Assembly (NCBI GenBank): GCA_028564675.1 | Contig: JAOVVO010000268.1 | Location: forward strand, 1 to 64,000 | Source: Onchocerca lupi | Lineage: Eukaryota > Nematoda > Chromadorea > Rhabditida > Onchocercidae | Direction: 5' to 3' | DNA length: 64,000 nucleotides | Shown here: piece after piece, positions 28,584-39,629 of the stretch | How positions within the stretch are numbered: position 1 is the first letter of the stretch | Layout: every line of letters starts with the position of its first letter | Translations under genes and position numbers: made by a program | The notes under the pieces: model-generated | The model's database searches: none | What the model saw: the letters and a program-made list of their open reading frames with translations, nothing else | What the model was told of the DNA's origin: nothing

Positions 28584-28619
<36 letters not shown>

Positions 28620-31600
28620 TGATATTAAAAAAAAAAAAAAAAAGGAAAAAAGGAGAAAAACAAAAAATGGCATAAATTCATTATTCTAATTTTGACATTA
28701 ATTCTTCTTCTTCTTTTCTCTCTCTCTTTTAATTGATGGATGAAAATTGTTTGTTTAATAATCATAACAAACTTTCAGTATTTTCCATCTAACTTCTGCA
28801 ATGATTTCATTTTTTCAAAATTAAAATTTTCCAGCTGATCCATCATGCCATCGCATATATCGATTCGGCCGATCGAATGTACTTCACCGTTTCGGATGAT
28901 GCATTGACCGAACGATCGGTGTATCTTGTTGGAAGCATTGATGGCGATTTAATTTATCTCGTAACACTACTTAAACAATATAAAATGCCACCAAATTCTT
29001 ATTTTATCTTTCTCGGTTAATTTTAATTACTTTTAATTAATTTTAATTTATATGCTTTTTTGAATTTAAATTTTTTTCTTTTTTTTTTTTTTTTTTTTTT
29101 TTTTGTACATTTAATTTTCGAAAAAATAAATTTTACTTCTAATTTAATTTTGATAAATGATACATTGATATTTTTCATATCATTCATATAATTTTTTAAT
29201 GAATTACAATTAGCTTCAATGATTCGTCTATTTTTCTTCTCGTCGAATTTCTCTCATTTCATCTAACTATTTCTTGTTTAATTTTTATTATTAATTACAA
29301 TTTATAATCGGAATTTTGAAAATAACGAAAAAATATTCAAATTTTCAAGTTCATTTGATGATAGCATAAAATTTGCGAAAAAAAAAAGACAATTTTTGAT
29401 ATAATAATATGTTATTAGCATATTTATTTGGTCAATTTGCATGCATGCATGCATGCATGCACTAGTAAACATTATAAGATTGCTTATCAATTTAACAAAT
29501 TGATAATATATTTATCATCGTTTAACAATATTTTGCTAATAATGATCAACCGGACATGCATTCATGCATCGAGTATTGCAACATTGTCTTTGCAACTGCT
29601 AATTAATTTATCTCGCATGCATGCACTTGCTTTACATGCATGTGAATTTTGCATGCAATGAAATGATAAAGAATGATTATTTTCAGGTGATTATTTGGAT
29701 TCTTTTAATCCAAAACGAATCGATGCATTATTATTACTTTTAAGTTTAAAATTACGATTTCCACATCATATTTGCCTCTTTCGTGGTCATTTTGAAACAT
29801 ATGAAATGTGTAAAGCAATTGGTTTTGATAGAATTGTTAGTCTTTTTATATTATTAAATTTTGTTCAATAATTTAATCATTTGATAATTCAAAAAAAAAA
29901 AAATTTTCAATTACTAAAAATCAGGCAAAAATATCATAAATTATATCAAAAATGCTTTAATTTATTAGCTTTATTTATTTCAAATTATCATCAAATTAAA
30001 TCAATCAAAAAAAAAAAAAAAAAAAATTATAGAAAAATACAGAATTTGTAAATAATCGATTACACATTACTTTACATTGATGATAAGAGAAGGCAAAAAA
30101 AAAAAAAAAACTTTTTTTTCCTAGAATTTGATAAGAAAAATTTAGTGGAACTTGAAAAAAGTGAAGCCTGAAATTGATAAATAGCCAGCAATATCAGGTC
30201 AAGCAATAAAAAAAAAAATTAAAATTACGATTTCCTCTTGCTTTTGTCTCATAAATTTAAGAATAAAAAAAAAAAAAATCTGAATGATTTCAAAAAATTT
30301 CGAACCATTTGCAGAGTGAAGATGAACGACTAATTCAAAGCTTTTTGCTACTCTTTGAATATTTACCTCTAATTGGAGTACTTGGTAGTACGTAAATTCT
30401 TAATTTTCAATGTTCTTATTATATTATTATATTATTCGACTCATCGTTTTGTAAATTTTTGGAAATTAATAGAAATTAAATTAAAAATTAAATTAATTGA
30501 ATTTTTTTCCAATATTTTAGCATTATTTCATCGGATTGTTACAGGAAAGTAGAAGCCAATAATGATGATAGCTTCTTCTATATATTTAATTTAAATTATT
30601 GCAATTTGAATTATTGGCAAAAATACTTATAAAATTAGTTTTTGCAAATGATTCATATAGAAAAGAAAGTTTCAGTTTGAAAAAAAAAAGGAGAGCAAAT
30701 TCTGTCATTTATTCTGAAATATTAATTTAAAAACTTTAATTCCAATATTTAATTCCTGCAGAATTTTTATGTGTCCATGCTGGCATTTCACCATTCATGT
30801 CCGATAATGCATTTTTAAATCATTTTGTAAAACCAATCGAAATAAAACGAATGAATGCACGAGAACGATGCTTGCTAACCGATATTTTATATGGGATACC
30901 AGACAAGAATTTAAATATTTACAAGTTTTTTTTTTTTTTGTTATAATTAATTTTGAAATATGTAAATTAAAACTTTTGAAATGACAAAATTAAGTAAATG
31001 GGATTGTTTAGCCAATTAATTGTCCGAATTATTCATCAATAATTAATTTGGTTAGATCGAAAAAGTGTCATTGTATGAAAACAATTTTTTTGATGCTAAA
31101 AATATTTGTTGAAAATTGGTTAAATAAATATTTTAGATTAGTTCCATTTACTGCAAAAAAAATCTGAAAAGCAAGTTTTTAAAAAAAAAAAACTTATTTT
31201 TCAGCAATATCATGATTTAAAATAAACTCATCATTTATGAATTATCGAATACTGATTACTATTTTATTTTGAATTCCTGAATGTTCTTCATTATTTTTTG
31301 AATCATATCATTGGAAAATTTAAATTTTTAATAGGAATTTTTCGATTGAATAAAAATTGAAAATTTTTGAATAATTGCAGATTGTTTGCTCCATCAAATA
31401 TCTATCCAATTGGAAATCGTTTTGGCCATCGAACATTGAATCAAGTACTTGATAAATTTAATTGCATGATACTTATTCGTGGTTGTGGTTGTCGGGAATC
31501 GCCAGGTGTCAAATTTGATCTCGAAAATAGAAAATGCATTAGCATTGCTTCAGGATGTAGCATTAAGCATATAAATCATGCAAGTGAGTGAATAAAATGA

Positions 31601-34146
31601 ATTTCAAATTTAATACATAAATATTTATGAGGTTACTTGTTTAGATGCCTTGAGCCTAGGCTCTCAGTCTATCATTACATTTGGCACATTTTTTTTATTC
31701 TTCTTAATTTTAAGTTTTTAAGTTTTTGCATTCATGCATTCTCTCTTTCATTTCATTTTAGCGAAAAACATCCAATTCCACATTTTTTTCTTTATATATT
31801 TATTAACGAAAGAAATGAATATCTTTGAATGAAAATTAACATTAATTTTGAAAATTAAATAATTTCATTATTTTTGGTATATGTTGAAAAAAGCTAAAAA
31901 TTAAAAACGAAATTAAATATTAAAATTTGAAAAAAAAAAACAAAATATTATGTTTTTTATTTAAATAAATTTCCATTCAAATTTTTTAATTAAAAACAAT
32001 AAAAAAAAAAAAGTTTTTGTTCAAGGAGCTTTGATTCAAATTTCTCAAAACGGTGAATACGTAATGCTACCAGTTAGTGCAACAAATGCATGGAATCTAT
32101 TGAGCCAGTACACGTTTGCTATTTCAATAAAAACTTTTATCGATCGATTTATTCGATCACTTCGAAATATTCCAAATCAATATGATTTCCCAGAAAGATG
32201 TAAAGCATGTCAATGGATTGCTCAAGGCAAACAACCTGAAAATGTCATCATATCTCATAGTTTATTGAAAACTTTTACTGAAGGTAATTAACTAATTAAC
32301 GAGTGAAAAGCCATAAATTGATCAGTTATTTGATAATTTGTGAAATATTTGAGACAAATCATTAAGTAATTAATTTTGAAAACATGATTTCATCGTAAAT
32401 ATTTTTTCGCTGATATTACAATGATGAATAGTATTACGATAAAATATGTTGTTACGTAATATTCTACGGAAATAACTATTTTAATATAATATTACGCTGA
32501 TAATGATAACATCATGATAAAAATTATTTCTCATACAGCATTACGATGATATCCATGTAGAATGTAATTTTTGTACGGAATTTATTTACTCAAATAATAG
32601 CAAAATGATTTTAATTTAATTTTTCATTGAAAATTGATGTGACATTCATTCAGTTTTGAGTTTTTGGTCCAAATGCCACTGTTATTTTTATTATTTAATG
32701 TTAATCGATTTCTCAATTTTAATCTTAATCGGAATTTCTTCTAAATTCTATTCTTTTATAATTTTATTGTCAGAAAAATTTGATTTGAATAATTTCTTAG
32801 CATACTTTTTTCTTCCTTAGTTGGACTTTTTACACTTACTGAAGTTTTATCTTTTTCATGCAAATTAATTTTAATTTTGAATTAAATGATTTTAATCATA
32901 TTACAGAAATGATGTATCCTTGCAAGCTTCATGATTATTTTTCAATTGATCCAAGAATAGAACAATATATGTATTGTGAATTATTTCCCTTATGTCAAGA
33001 TTTCTATTATCATGGATCAGATCAATCAATTCAAGCATTTCCATATTTTATTGATGAATATCCGGTAATAATTAACATATTATTTAAGCAATTAAATGAA
33101 ATAAAGATAAATTTTGATGCTTATGAGTATGAGTATGATTATCATTCGATATCAATAAATCGATGAGTTATCAAATCCTTATCAAAGCACTAATATATTC
33201 AACAGTTAAAACTTTATTGATTCAATCCTTATAATATGATTTTGTTAAAACAATTATTTTCGTATTACATTACACTTCTGATTTTTTTCAGCTTATGAAA
33301 CCACCAATGCTCGGAAGAATGCCTCGATTAGTAAGTCTCGAAAAATAGAAATAATTCTTGCTTTTGCTAATAATTAATAGTAAAAATTTAAAATGCTCAT
33401 TTCATAAAGTTCGTGAACTTGAAAGGCGTAATATAAGGAATAAAACAAATTCATGATCACTTTGAGGTAAATAATTCAATCCTTCATTATTTCATTTCTA
33501 ATTGTTAAATTAATTCAAATTAAAACTTTAACAAAGTATTGCTTTGTAATACCTGTTCTAAATATTATGTGCATATTAATAAGCAAAATAACTAATTGAT
33601 TATTGAACTGATGCGTTTAATATAAACTAAAACTATTAGCACATAAATTTTATAATACAAATATCACTCGTAAAATAGCCATAACGTGTATTTAACAATA
33701 ACAGTAATAATGATAATAACAATAATAATAATAATTATAATTATAATAAATAATAGTATTAATATGTACAAATCATAGAAGAATTATTAAATTAACCTAA
33801 ACTATTCCTTTATAAAATTTATTTGTAAAAATTCAGTTTAAACTTTTTTGAGCAATATTTTTTGGCCCATTTTGTTCTATCAATATATTATGATTATCAT
33901 CTTATCATGATACAAAACGTTAGATAATTTTTCATTCAGATAATGACTTCTAAATACACATTATACAATTATTTCATTTTTTTTTTTTTAAATAAATTTC
34001 CTGGAAAAAGAATTTTTTTTTTTTTGCTATTTTTTGAATTAATTCTTTTACAACAACACATAATAAATCGAATATGCAACATATTATTCAATTTTCCTCA
34101 TTGTATAATACTATAATAATATTCAATTAATAATAATAATAATAAC

Positions 34147-34204
<58 letters not shown>

Positions 34205-35276
34205 GTTGTAAAATTATGGAAAAAATATGAAAAGATAAAAACTAAAAAAGAAATAAATAAAAGACAAAAAAATTTTACTTTTTTTTTCCTGCAAAAACGA
34301 AATTGTTGAATAAATCATCACAGATAGCAATTATTTCCCTCAATCTCAGATTATTTAATTTTTAATAAAATTAAGGATGATGCTAGCATGAGGGATGAAT
34401 TCAACATGTCGCATATTTACAGTGATCGTATCATGCGACCTGGATATGATTTGGAACAGGAGGAACAGGTGAAGTATCACTGTTTGTAGCTTGTTCATTC
34501 ATTCGTTAGAAAATAGAATGCATTTTTTAGGTATTCAATATACCGTATTCGGACTGACATACTGTATGCTAATTAATACAGTCTTTTATAGAACAATATA
34601 CTGTATATGTATCAATTTACCGTAGATTATTAGCACGAAATATATTATTGATTTTTTTTTTTTTTTAGTCATAATTTAAATATTCATTTATATACAATAT
34701 GAAGTTTTAGAGATAAGTATGAAATAATAAATTAAGGCACTATTTATCATTTATTTATTGTAATGGGAATTTTACATTGACATATTCTTTTTTGAATAAA
34801 ATTAAATCGTAAATTTTAATGCATTAATAATAAAAACAAACTTTAATAATTATTGATTAAATAAAATGATGCTTAATTGTATTTACAGCCAAGAAGAGTT
34901 CCTGACCAACAAATTCAACAACCTCAAGAAGTAAGTAAATATTTCTAATTTTTATGAAACAAAAAAAACTTAAATATATCAGATGAAGAGATTTTTAATT
35001 ATGAATTTAATAATAAGCTTTTCTGATATTTTAAATCATTTTAATATTTTAAATTTCATCTGCAAATTACAATATTTCTTTTTTTGTTGAACTTACTATA
35101 TTTCATAATTATTACTACAGTATTCCATAATCATTGAAAACAACTGGGAAAACTTTTAGAACAATCTACAGTATTTACGTCAATGTCAACAATGGCTACA
35201 GAATATTGTTAAACCATATTTATCATATAAATATCGCATAGAACGATTACATAATGAGAATAATGATAATGAATAA
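20209..35276 (+). CDS. Type II membrane protein with PP1-like pseudophosphatase domain
   Basis: A 22-exon gene model in which every junction keeps the reading frame: 20209-20294, 20669-20784, 21670-21880, 22182-22298, 22659-22789, 23325-23466, 23637-23731, 24117-24201, 24345-24453, 24772-24961, 27195-27331, 28835-29015, 29687-29835, 30315-30387, 30762-30924, 31381-31583, 32026-32283, 32907-33064, 33292-33330, 34376-34468, 34889-34930, 35172-35276 (stop TAA). The product is about 960 residues: hydrophilic N-tail (1-85), one hydrophobic helix (about 86-106), an unrecognised region (107 to about 473), a PPP phosphatase-like fold (about 474-750), then a tail rich in Q, E and D. Phosphatase landmarks are visible but altered: GSIDG for GDxHG, GDYLDSF for GDYVDRG, RGHFE for RGNHE, CVHAG for HGG, RGCGC for RAHQ. 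Sequons N112, N157 and N280 fit an extracytoplasmic C-terminal part. The short N-tail with no signal peptide suggests type II topology. The start is the ATG opening exon 1, the only one found that fits the phases of exons 2 and 3. Uncertain points are the exon 14 donor (30384 or 30387), the last acceptor, and exons 1-2, which rest on coding appearance and phase only. Confidence 0.85.
21670..21880 (+). other. Exon 3 of gene A: membrane anchor
   Basis: This exon encodes the only clear transmembrane segment of gene A. After a basic/aromatic stretch (residues about 70-85, KLKQLTYQRQHFWSWQ) comes an uninterrupted hydrophobic run of about 20 residues dominated by Ile and Leu (VILILLIIIIIINALIVFCL). 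It is followed by the sequon NKT and a basic stretch. Reading frame and acceptor (TTTTACAG) fit exon 2 (ends with one base) and exon 4 (enters with two bases pending). No cleavable signal peptide is apparent, because the helix begins about 85 residues from the start; a signal anchor is the natural reading. Topology is inferred, not proven. Confidence 0.75.
22299..22658 (+). other. Probable GC-AG intron (intron 4 of the exon series, after exon 4)
   Basis: Exon 4 must hand on two bases to keep the frame of exon 5, which starts after TTTCTTTCAG at 22659. No GT in the suitable phase exists at the end of exon 4. GT donors at CAA|GTTTTT or AAT G|GT send exon 5 into early stops. The sequence CAT|GCAAGTTTTT supplies a GC donor with the remainder of the consensus (GCAAGT) intact, and it restores the frame exactly. 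This is inferred from phase, not from a transcript. Confidence 0.65.
23732..24116. other. Intron 7 of gene A with decoy acceptor
   Basis: Between exons 7 and 8 a good acceptor-like TCTTTGGCAG at 23900 is followed by 16 in-phase codons ending in TAA. The acceptor at 24116 gives a longer open exon and the correct onward phase, so the inner site is treated as a decoy or a premature-stop alternative exon. Confidence 0.4.
25135..25325. repeat. Intronic degenerate repeat in gene A
   Basis: Within the long intron 10, an AAATTAAAATATTTGAA-type phrase followed by a TATATTA segment recurs about five times at roughly 30-40 base spacing with variations (near 25143, 25170, 25222, 25270, 25300). Confidence 0.45.
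26196..26309. other. Unexplained higher-complexity island in intron 10 of gene A
   Basis: Over about 110 bases the sequence is much less AT-biased and stays open in two + frames and one - frame. One + frame encodes a balanced peptide containing SDREALYQVFYHYHSIPESA; a second is reachable in the phase of gene A (one base pending after GTGAG) and ends in a stop. It could be an alternative terminal exon, a nested small gene, or a fossil of a mobile element. No recognised domain. Confidence 0.25.
27662..27714. repeat. Short tandem repeat in intron 11 of gene A
   Basis: AGTGATGGTCATCT occurs twice head to tail and a third time after a degenerate copy (AATGATGCAA). Confidence 0.7.
28835..32283 (+). 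other. Exons 12-17 of gene A: degenerate PPP-family phosphatase domain
   Basis: These six exons hold a complete PP1-like core in the usual motif order. The first motif reads GSIDG (residues about 506-510), replacing the metal ligands equivalent to PP1 D64 and H66 with S and D. The second, GDYLDSF, keeps the bridging Asp (D92) but loses R96. The third, RGHFE, changes N124 and H125 to H and F. The CVHAG motif keeps the histidine equivalent to H173. The later RAHQ motif becomes RGCGC, so H248 is lost, and the SAPNYC segment becomes ASGCSI, losing Y272. The spacing between motifs is close to PP1, so the fold is probably retained. Known family knowledge: these residues bind the two metals and the phosphate. 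Inference: no PP1-type catalysis, so a scaffold or binding role. Sequencing error is unlikely, because the changes fall in several exons without breaking the frame. Confidence 0.85.
29437..29658. repeat. GCAT-type repeats upstream of exon 13
   Basis: A (GCAT)n run of about six units at 29438-29461 and further CATGCAT copies at 29554, 29615 and 29635-29655 lie in the last 250 bases of the intron before exon 13. Both strands translate to His-Ala-Cys-Met repeats, which are artefacts. GCATGCAT is self-complementary and may form cruciform or Z-type structures. Confidence 0.75.
32395..32585. repeat. ATTACG-type degenerate repeat in an intron of gene A
   Basis: TATTACGATAA, TTACGTAATATT, ATATTACGCTGATAATG and GCATTACGATGATAT recur within the intron between exons 17 and 18. 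Units are irregular, and resemble the ACGT-rich patches elsewhere in the window. Confidence 0.45.
34128..34204. repeat. (AAT)n microsatellite
   Basis: About 24 AAT units with one interruption (AAC) in an intron of gene A, between exons 19 and 20. Confidence 0.9.
35121..35159 (+). other. Alternative last exon of gene A
   Basis: Two acceptors with the same local sequence (TACAGTATT) lie 51 bases apart. Using the first (after ATTACTACAG at 35120) gives 12 codons (YSIIIENNWENF) and a stop; using the second (35171) gives 34 codons and TAA. The second is preferred for its better codon balance, but both keep the frame of exon 21. Confidence 0.4.
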
Positions 35277-35300
35277 ACATCAAAAGAGATAATTTATTAT

Positions 35301-35306
35301 AATAAA
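35301..35306 (+). terminator. Polyadenylation signal of gene A
   Basis: A canonical AATAAA lies 25 bases after the TAA stop that ends exon 22. The sequence downstream has no further coding continuation. The position is normal for the compact 3' UTRs of nematodes. Confidence 0.6.
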
Positions 35307-37254
35307 CAGATAAGAAATGTTTCAAAATGAGGTAAAGAAAAAAAATCAGCAATTGAAACAATCGATAAGATCAAATTAATCAGGAATTGTACTGATAAAG
35401 AACAGTACAAGCTATCATTCAAATATATCTTTTATTTCAAATTTGATGAAAATGGGTAGAAAGCAATGAAATTTAAACAATTAAATTGCAATCGATTAGT
35501 TCAGTAAATATAGTTTGTCAGATAAAATATAATAGGTTGGCTTTTCTCACAATATGCTATTAAATCGAAGAAATATGTCTTCGATATTTCGAAAGATTTC
35601 TGGAATTCGGTTTAATCTCGAAAGAAATTTCGAAATTTCTAATTTTCGATCTTTGCTTTTGCGATGCAATAGTTTAAATTAGCAAAATTTGAAAGAAACT
35701 TTTCTTGTTAGCATTAATTTGTTTGTTTATCAATGTATCAATCGCCAATAATGCTTTATAAAAATCACAAATTTCGGTATTTGCAACGAGTATTATTCTT
35801 ACGATAATCAATCAACAGCAATGAAACGAATTGTTCTGATCATACAGTTCTATTAGAATTAATGCTAATTATAACATTGATAAGTGATAAGAATATGTGA
35901 TATGCATCATTTACAACAAAAGAGAAACAAATGAATGGAAAGAAATCTTTCATTGCATTTTTGTATTAACTTTGACGAATATTTTCTGGGTAAATATTCA
36001 TTTGTCGCTTTAATTTGGTCGTTTTAATTTTGGATCGCTTTAATTTTTTCTCGGAGTTATTTTGATTATTTGAGCAACAACTGAAAATATGAAATTTGAA
36101 TTTTTTTTTTTTTTTTTGAAAAAGAGAAAGTATAAAATATTTTTGAAAAGAAAATTCCATTATTTTTGTCGCATAGCTATGAATTGAAGTACGTTAAACG
36201 ATCACGTGTAGTACACGTTACAATAATAAAATCTTATTCCATCAGTGCCCGATCAATTCAATTTATTCGCAAATTGAAAACTGTGCTGAATCGATTACAT
36301 TATTTCTTAACATTTTTAATAAATTTAAATTGTTTCCGATCAAATTTTATACGTAAGATAAATTAGCATAAATTTATTCCAATTGAAATTTTTTTTAAAT
36401 TATTGAAAAATTTAAATAAAATTATTGCAAAATGAGCAAACGAAATGTTGCAACAAATAGCAAAAAGAAATGAATAATTTAAATGTAACTCAAAAATTAG
36501 AAAATCAATCGTAAATATTAGGTATTGTGATATTTGTTTCTTTTTTTTGACATGCAAAAATATTCAAAAATTAATGCTATAATTTATAAAAATCAATCGA
36601 AAAGTAAAATTTTTAATTTAATAAAATAAAAAAAATTACAAATTTTAAATTTTAAAAGAAAAAATTAACAAAAATGGCTTAAGATGAAAGAAAATATTAC
36701 ATTGAGGCATTATATTATGACAAAGGGAAAGGAAGAAAAAAAAAATGGAAATAATTGATAATATGAATTGTTAAGTAATGAAATTAGGAAATAATTAAAT
36801 TCAAAAAGAATATCATAGTAATAATTATTGTTTAATATGCAAATGAATAAATCATACATGTTTGAGAGTTGATCTTTTAAATATTTCATAAATATTGATC
36901 GATGGAATGATAGGTGGCTATTATTTAATAAATATTTAAATTGAATTGTACAATTCGGATATGATTTGCAGAAAATCGGAATTTAGATGAAAATACAATG
37001 AGGTTAATCTCAGATATTTATTTTAAAAGTTTTAATTAATTAATTAAAATCAATGCCAATTTAATTAAAAACTAATCTTTTTCCTTTCAGATTTTATGAA
37101 AAAAATCGTTTCGATGGAAAGGAGAAAAATTGTGAATTGAAAAGTTATTTCTATTGTGCATTATTCTTTAACAATTTACTAATTTTTTCACTTATATTAT
37201 ATGATGAATTTCTAAATAAATACAGAAAAATTTCAAAATAATACAGAAAAATTT
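35307..37254. other. Intergenic sequence downstream of gene A
   Basis: AT-rich DNA without a convincing gene. A palindromic ACGT patch (CACGTGTAGTACACGT) sits at 36205-36220. A weak + frame at about 36170-36366 has no proper start and no domain. Confidence 0.45.
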
Positions 37255-37256
37255 CA

Positions 37257-37348
37257 TTCATCTCGGGAGAGGGCAGGAAGAAGGCAATGAGCGGATCACT
37301 GGTATATCTCGGGGGGCGGGAAGACGGGAATCAAAGATGGATAGATAT
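37257..37348. other. G-rich island
   Basis: About 90 bases are strongly purine- and G-rich (TCTCGGGAGAGGGCAGGAAG, then CTCGGGGGGCGGGAAGACGGG) inside very AT-rich DNA. Several G runs of three or more make a G-quadruplex on the + strand possible. A shorter similar string (CTCGGGGGAGCGGGG) occurs at 47961. No coding frame is recognised. Confidence 0.6.
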
Positions 37349-38349
37349 TAAAACGTTTTATGCATTGCTTATTTATTTGTTTCAGAAATTAAGAAATGAG
37401 AAAATTATAATTCCTAGTAATTCATTAATTCTTGTCTGATGCAAATTTTTTACGTACGTGACCGAATCTTTCACGTAGACATGACTCTTTGCCATGAATA
37501 TTGATTGCGACTTGTTAAGAGAATTTTTTTATCATTTTTAGTTGAAATTACACAGCGAACGATAAATCTAATCGATAACGTAAAGAACGAATTAAGCATT
37601 TTTAGAATTGCTAATCGATATAAACCATTTCCTTACGGTATTTTTAAAATTCATTAAAAATGATAATTTAGTTTATCTTAAATTTTCAAATGCTTTATTC
37701 ATCGATTACACCATCAATTGAATATTTCCGCTTTACTTTTCAGACTTTTCTGAAAAAATGATTCTTTTTATTAGGTTGCAAAGTTTTACTCGTTCAAAAT
37801 TTTCATAAAAAAATACTACATTAGGAAATTACAATTATTTATCGTAATTTTATATTTAAATACTCAAAGAAGGGCATTTAAATACTTTTATATTTAAATA
37901 GTCAAATTTTCAAAAATCTATAATCGTGAATCAAATTTTCATTCATATCGAGATTGAGACGATCTATCGATGATCTTTATTAACGCATCGATATCATATT
38001 TGATGGCGATTACCTGTTGATGATGATTATGATGAATAATTTGAAATTAAGCTATTTCAATCATTTGCAAAACTTAAAAAGTAATGATGATCAATAAAAA
38101 TTTGATATTCAAGCAGAAAATTAATGTATGGAAGGAAATGTATGGCATGCAATTTAGTCAAGCGATATATTATATCACAGAAGTGCTATTTCATTTTAAT
38201 TTTCTTATTAATTGAAATTACTTTAAATTTTGGATCAATAAAACTGCCATAAAGATTATTCATTACCATCTAATTATCATTGCATACAAAAAACTGTTCT
38301 GCAACACTAATAATTCATTATTGTCATTTATCATTATTCTTACTATTTA

Positions 38350-38390
38350 TTTATTCATTATTATTATTATTATTATTACTATTTATTTAT

Positions 38391-38476
<86 letters not shown>
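38350..38476. repeat. (TTA)n microsatellite
   Basis: Some 35 or more ATT/TTA units with two ATTTATTTATTC interruptions at the left end. Long poly-Leu and poly-Ile frames across it are artefacts. Confidence 0.9.
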
Positions 38477-39448
38477 AACTGTTATTTCTATAAAAATAAT
38501 GATAATTACTTCAAGAATAATTCCTTGCTATGTCATTAAAAAAAAGTTAATATTACAAAATGAAACATATTTAAAATCAAATTGAATCATTTTGGCAAAA
38601 TATTTCTAAAAAATGATGAAAAGTAGAAAAAGACAAAATTTAGGATTTTATTTCAGAATCATTTATTTTTTCTCATATAATCGGTATGTGATATTATATG
38701 ATTATTATATGAGAAAAAAGATTTTTTTTTTTTTAAGATAATTAATCATTTAAGCTGTCAAATCATATGTTGGTTAAGTTGTTGATAAACTAATCGCTCA
38801 TTCCTAATCATATCTTAACTAAATTTTATTTAAATCCTTCGAAAATGTGTTAAAAACATTATATTTGTTATCATTTAGCTGATGAGAGATTTCCCACATT
38901 TTATGTTAAAATTCTAATCAGTTTTATCATCACAACATTCCTAGCCTAATCACTTTACCACCATTCTTATCATTAGCTCTGTTTCATCTCAAATCATTTT
39001 CTTATCAGCTTTGTAATTAGATCTATGGCTCTGTTAATCTATTATTATTATTCCTACTATTAATTTGATATAATCCTAATCATTTTGATTATTACACCTA
39101 TTATCAGCTCCATTACTACCTTGATTATTCTTTTATCATCGCTATCATTAACTTCCAACTAATCAGTTTGCTATCAGTTATATTATCATCCTAATCATTC
39201 CAATAAACCAGTCATTTTCCCACTCATCTCTAGAGAGTACCAATTCAATGATTCATTAATCAGATCAATAAATCATTCATTCAACTTTCATCTGTTTTTT
39301 TCAATTTTTAAATTTTATTTCTTTCTCTGTGATACTTGAAATGATCTCTAATGGTACGAAATTGCATTTTTGTATCATTCAATAAAAATTAGTGAATAAT
39401 TGTGAGAAATTTTAAAATTAAATTTAAATTTTTCTTCGAAAATTCATA

Positions 39449-39628
39449 AGATGATAAAATGACATAGCCAACTAATATTTGAAAGAAACGAAACAAAACG
39501 ATAAAATTCATTCGGGTGGAAAAAAAAATAGTAAAAATTCATTCAAAAATTATTTTCTGCCCGGATGAATTTTATTGTTTTGTTTCGTTTCTTGCAAATA
39601 TTAGTTGGCTATGTCACTTTATCATCTT
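39449..39628. repeat. Long inverted repeat (hairpin), arms about 69 bp
   Basis: The left arm (39449-39518) contains TGACATAGCCAACTAATATT and GAAAGAAACGAAACAAAACG. The right arm (39560-39628) is its reverse complement with only a few mismatches (CGTTTCTTGCAAATATTAGT, GGCTATGTCACTTTATCATC). The loop is about 41 bases. It could be a foldback/MITE-like element or the source of a long hairpin RNA. No flanking target-site duplication is obvious. Confidence 0.8.
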
Positions 39629-39629
39629 T

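Noticed and set aside
29302..29661. Opposed frames with His-Ala-Cys-Met repeats
   Set aside because: They come from the GCAT repeat and lie in an intron of gene A; no splice or start context supports them.
38280..38539. Long poly-Leu and poly-Ile open frames
   Set aside because: They are translations of the (TTA)n microsatellite.
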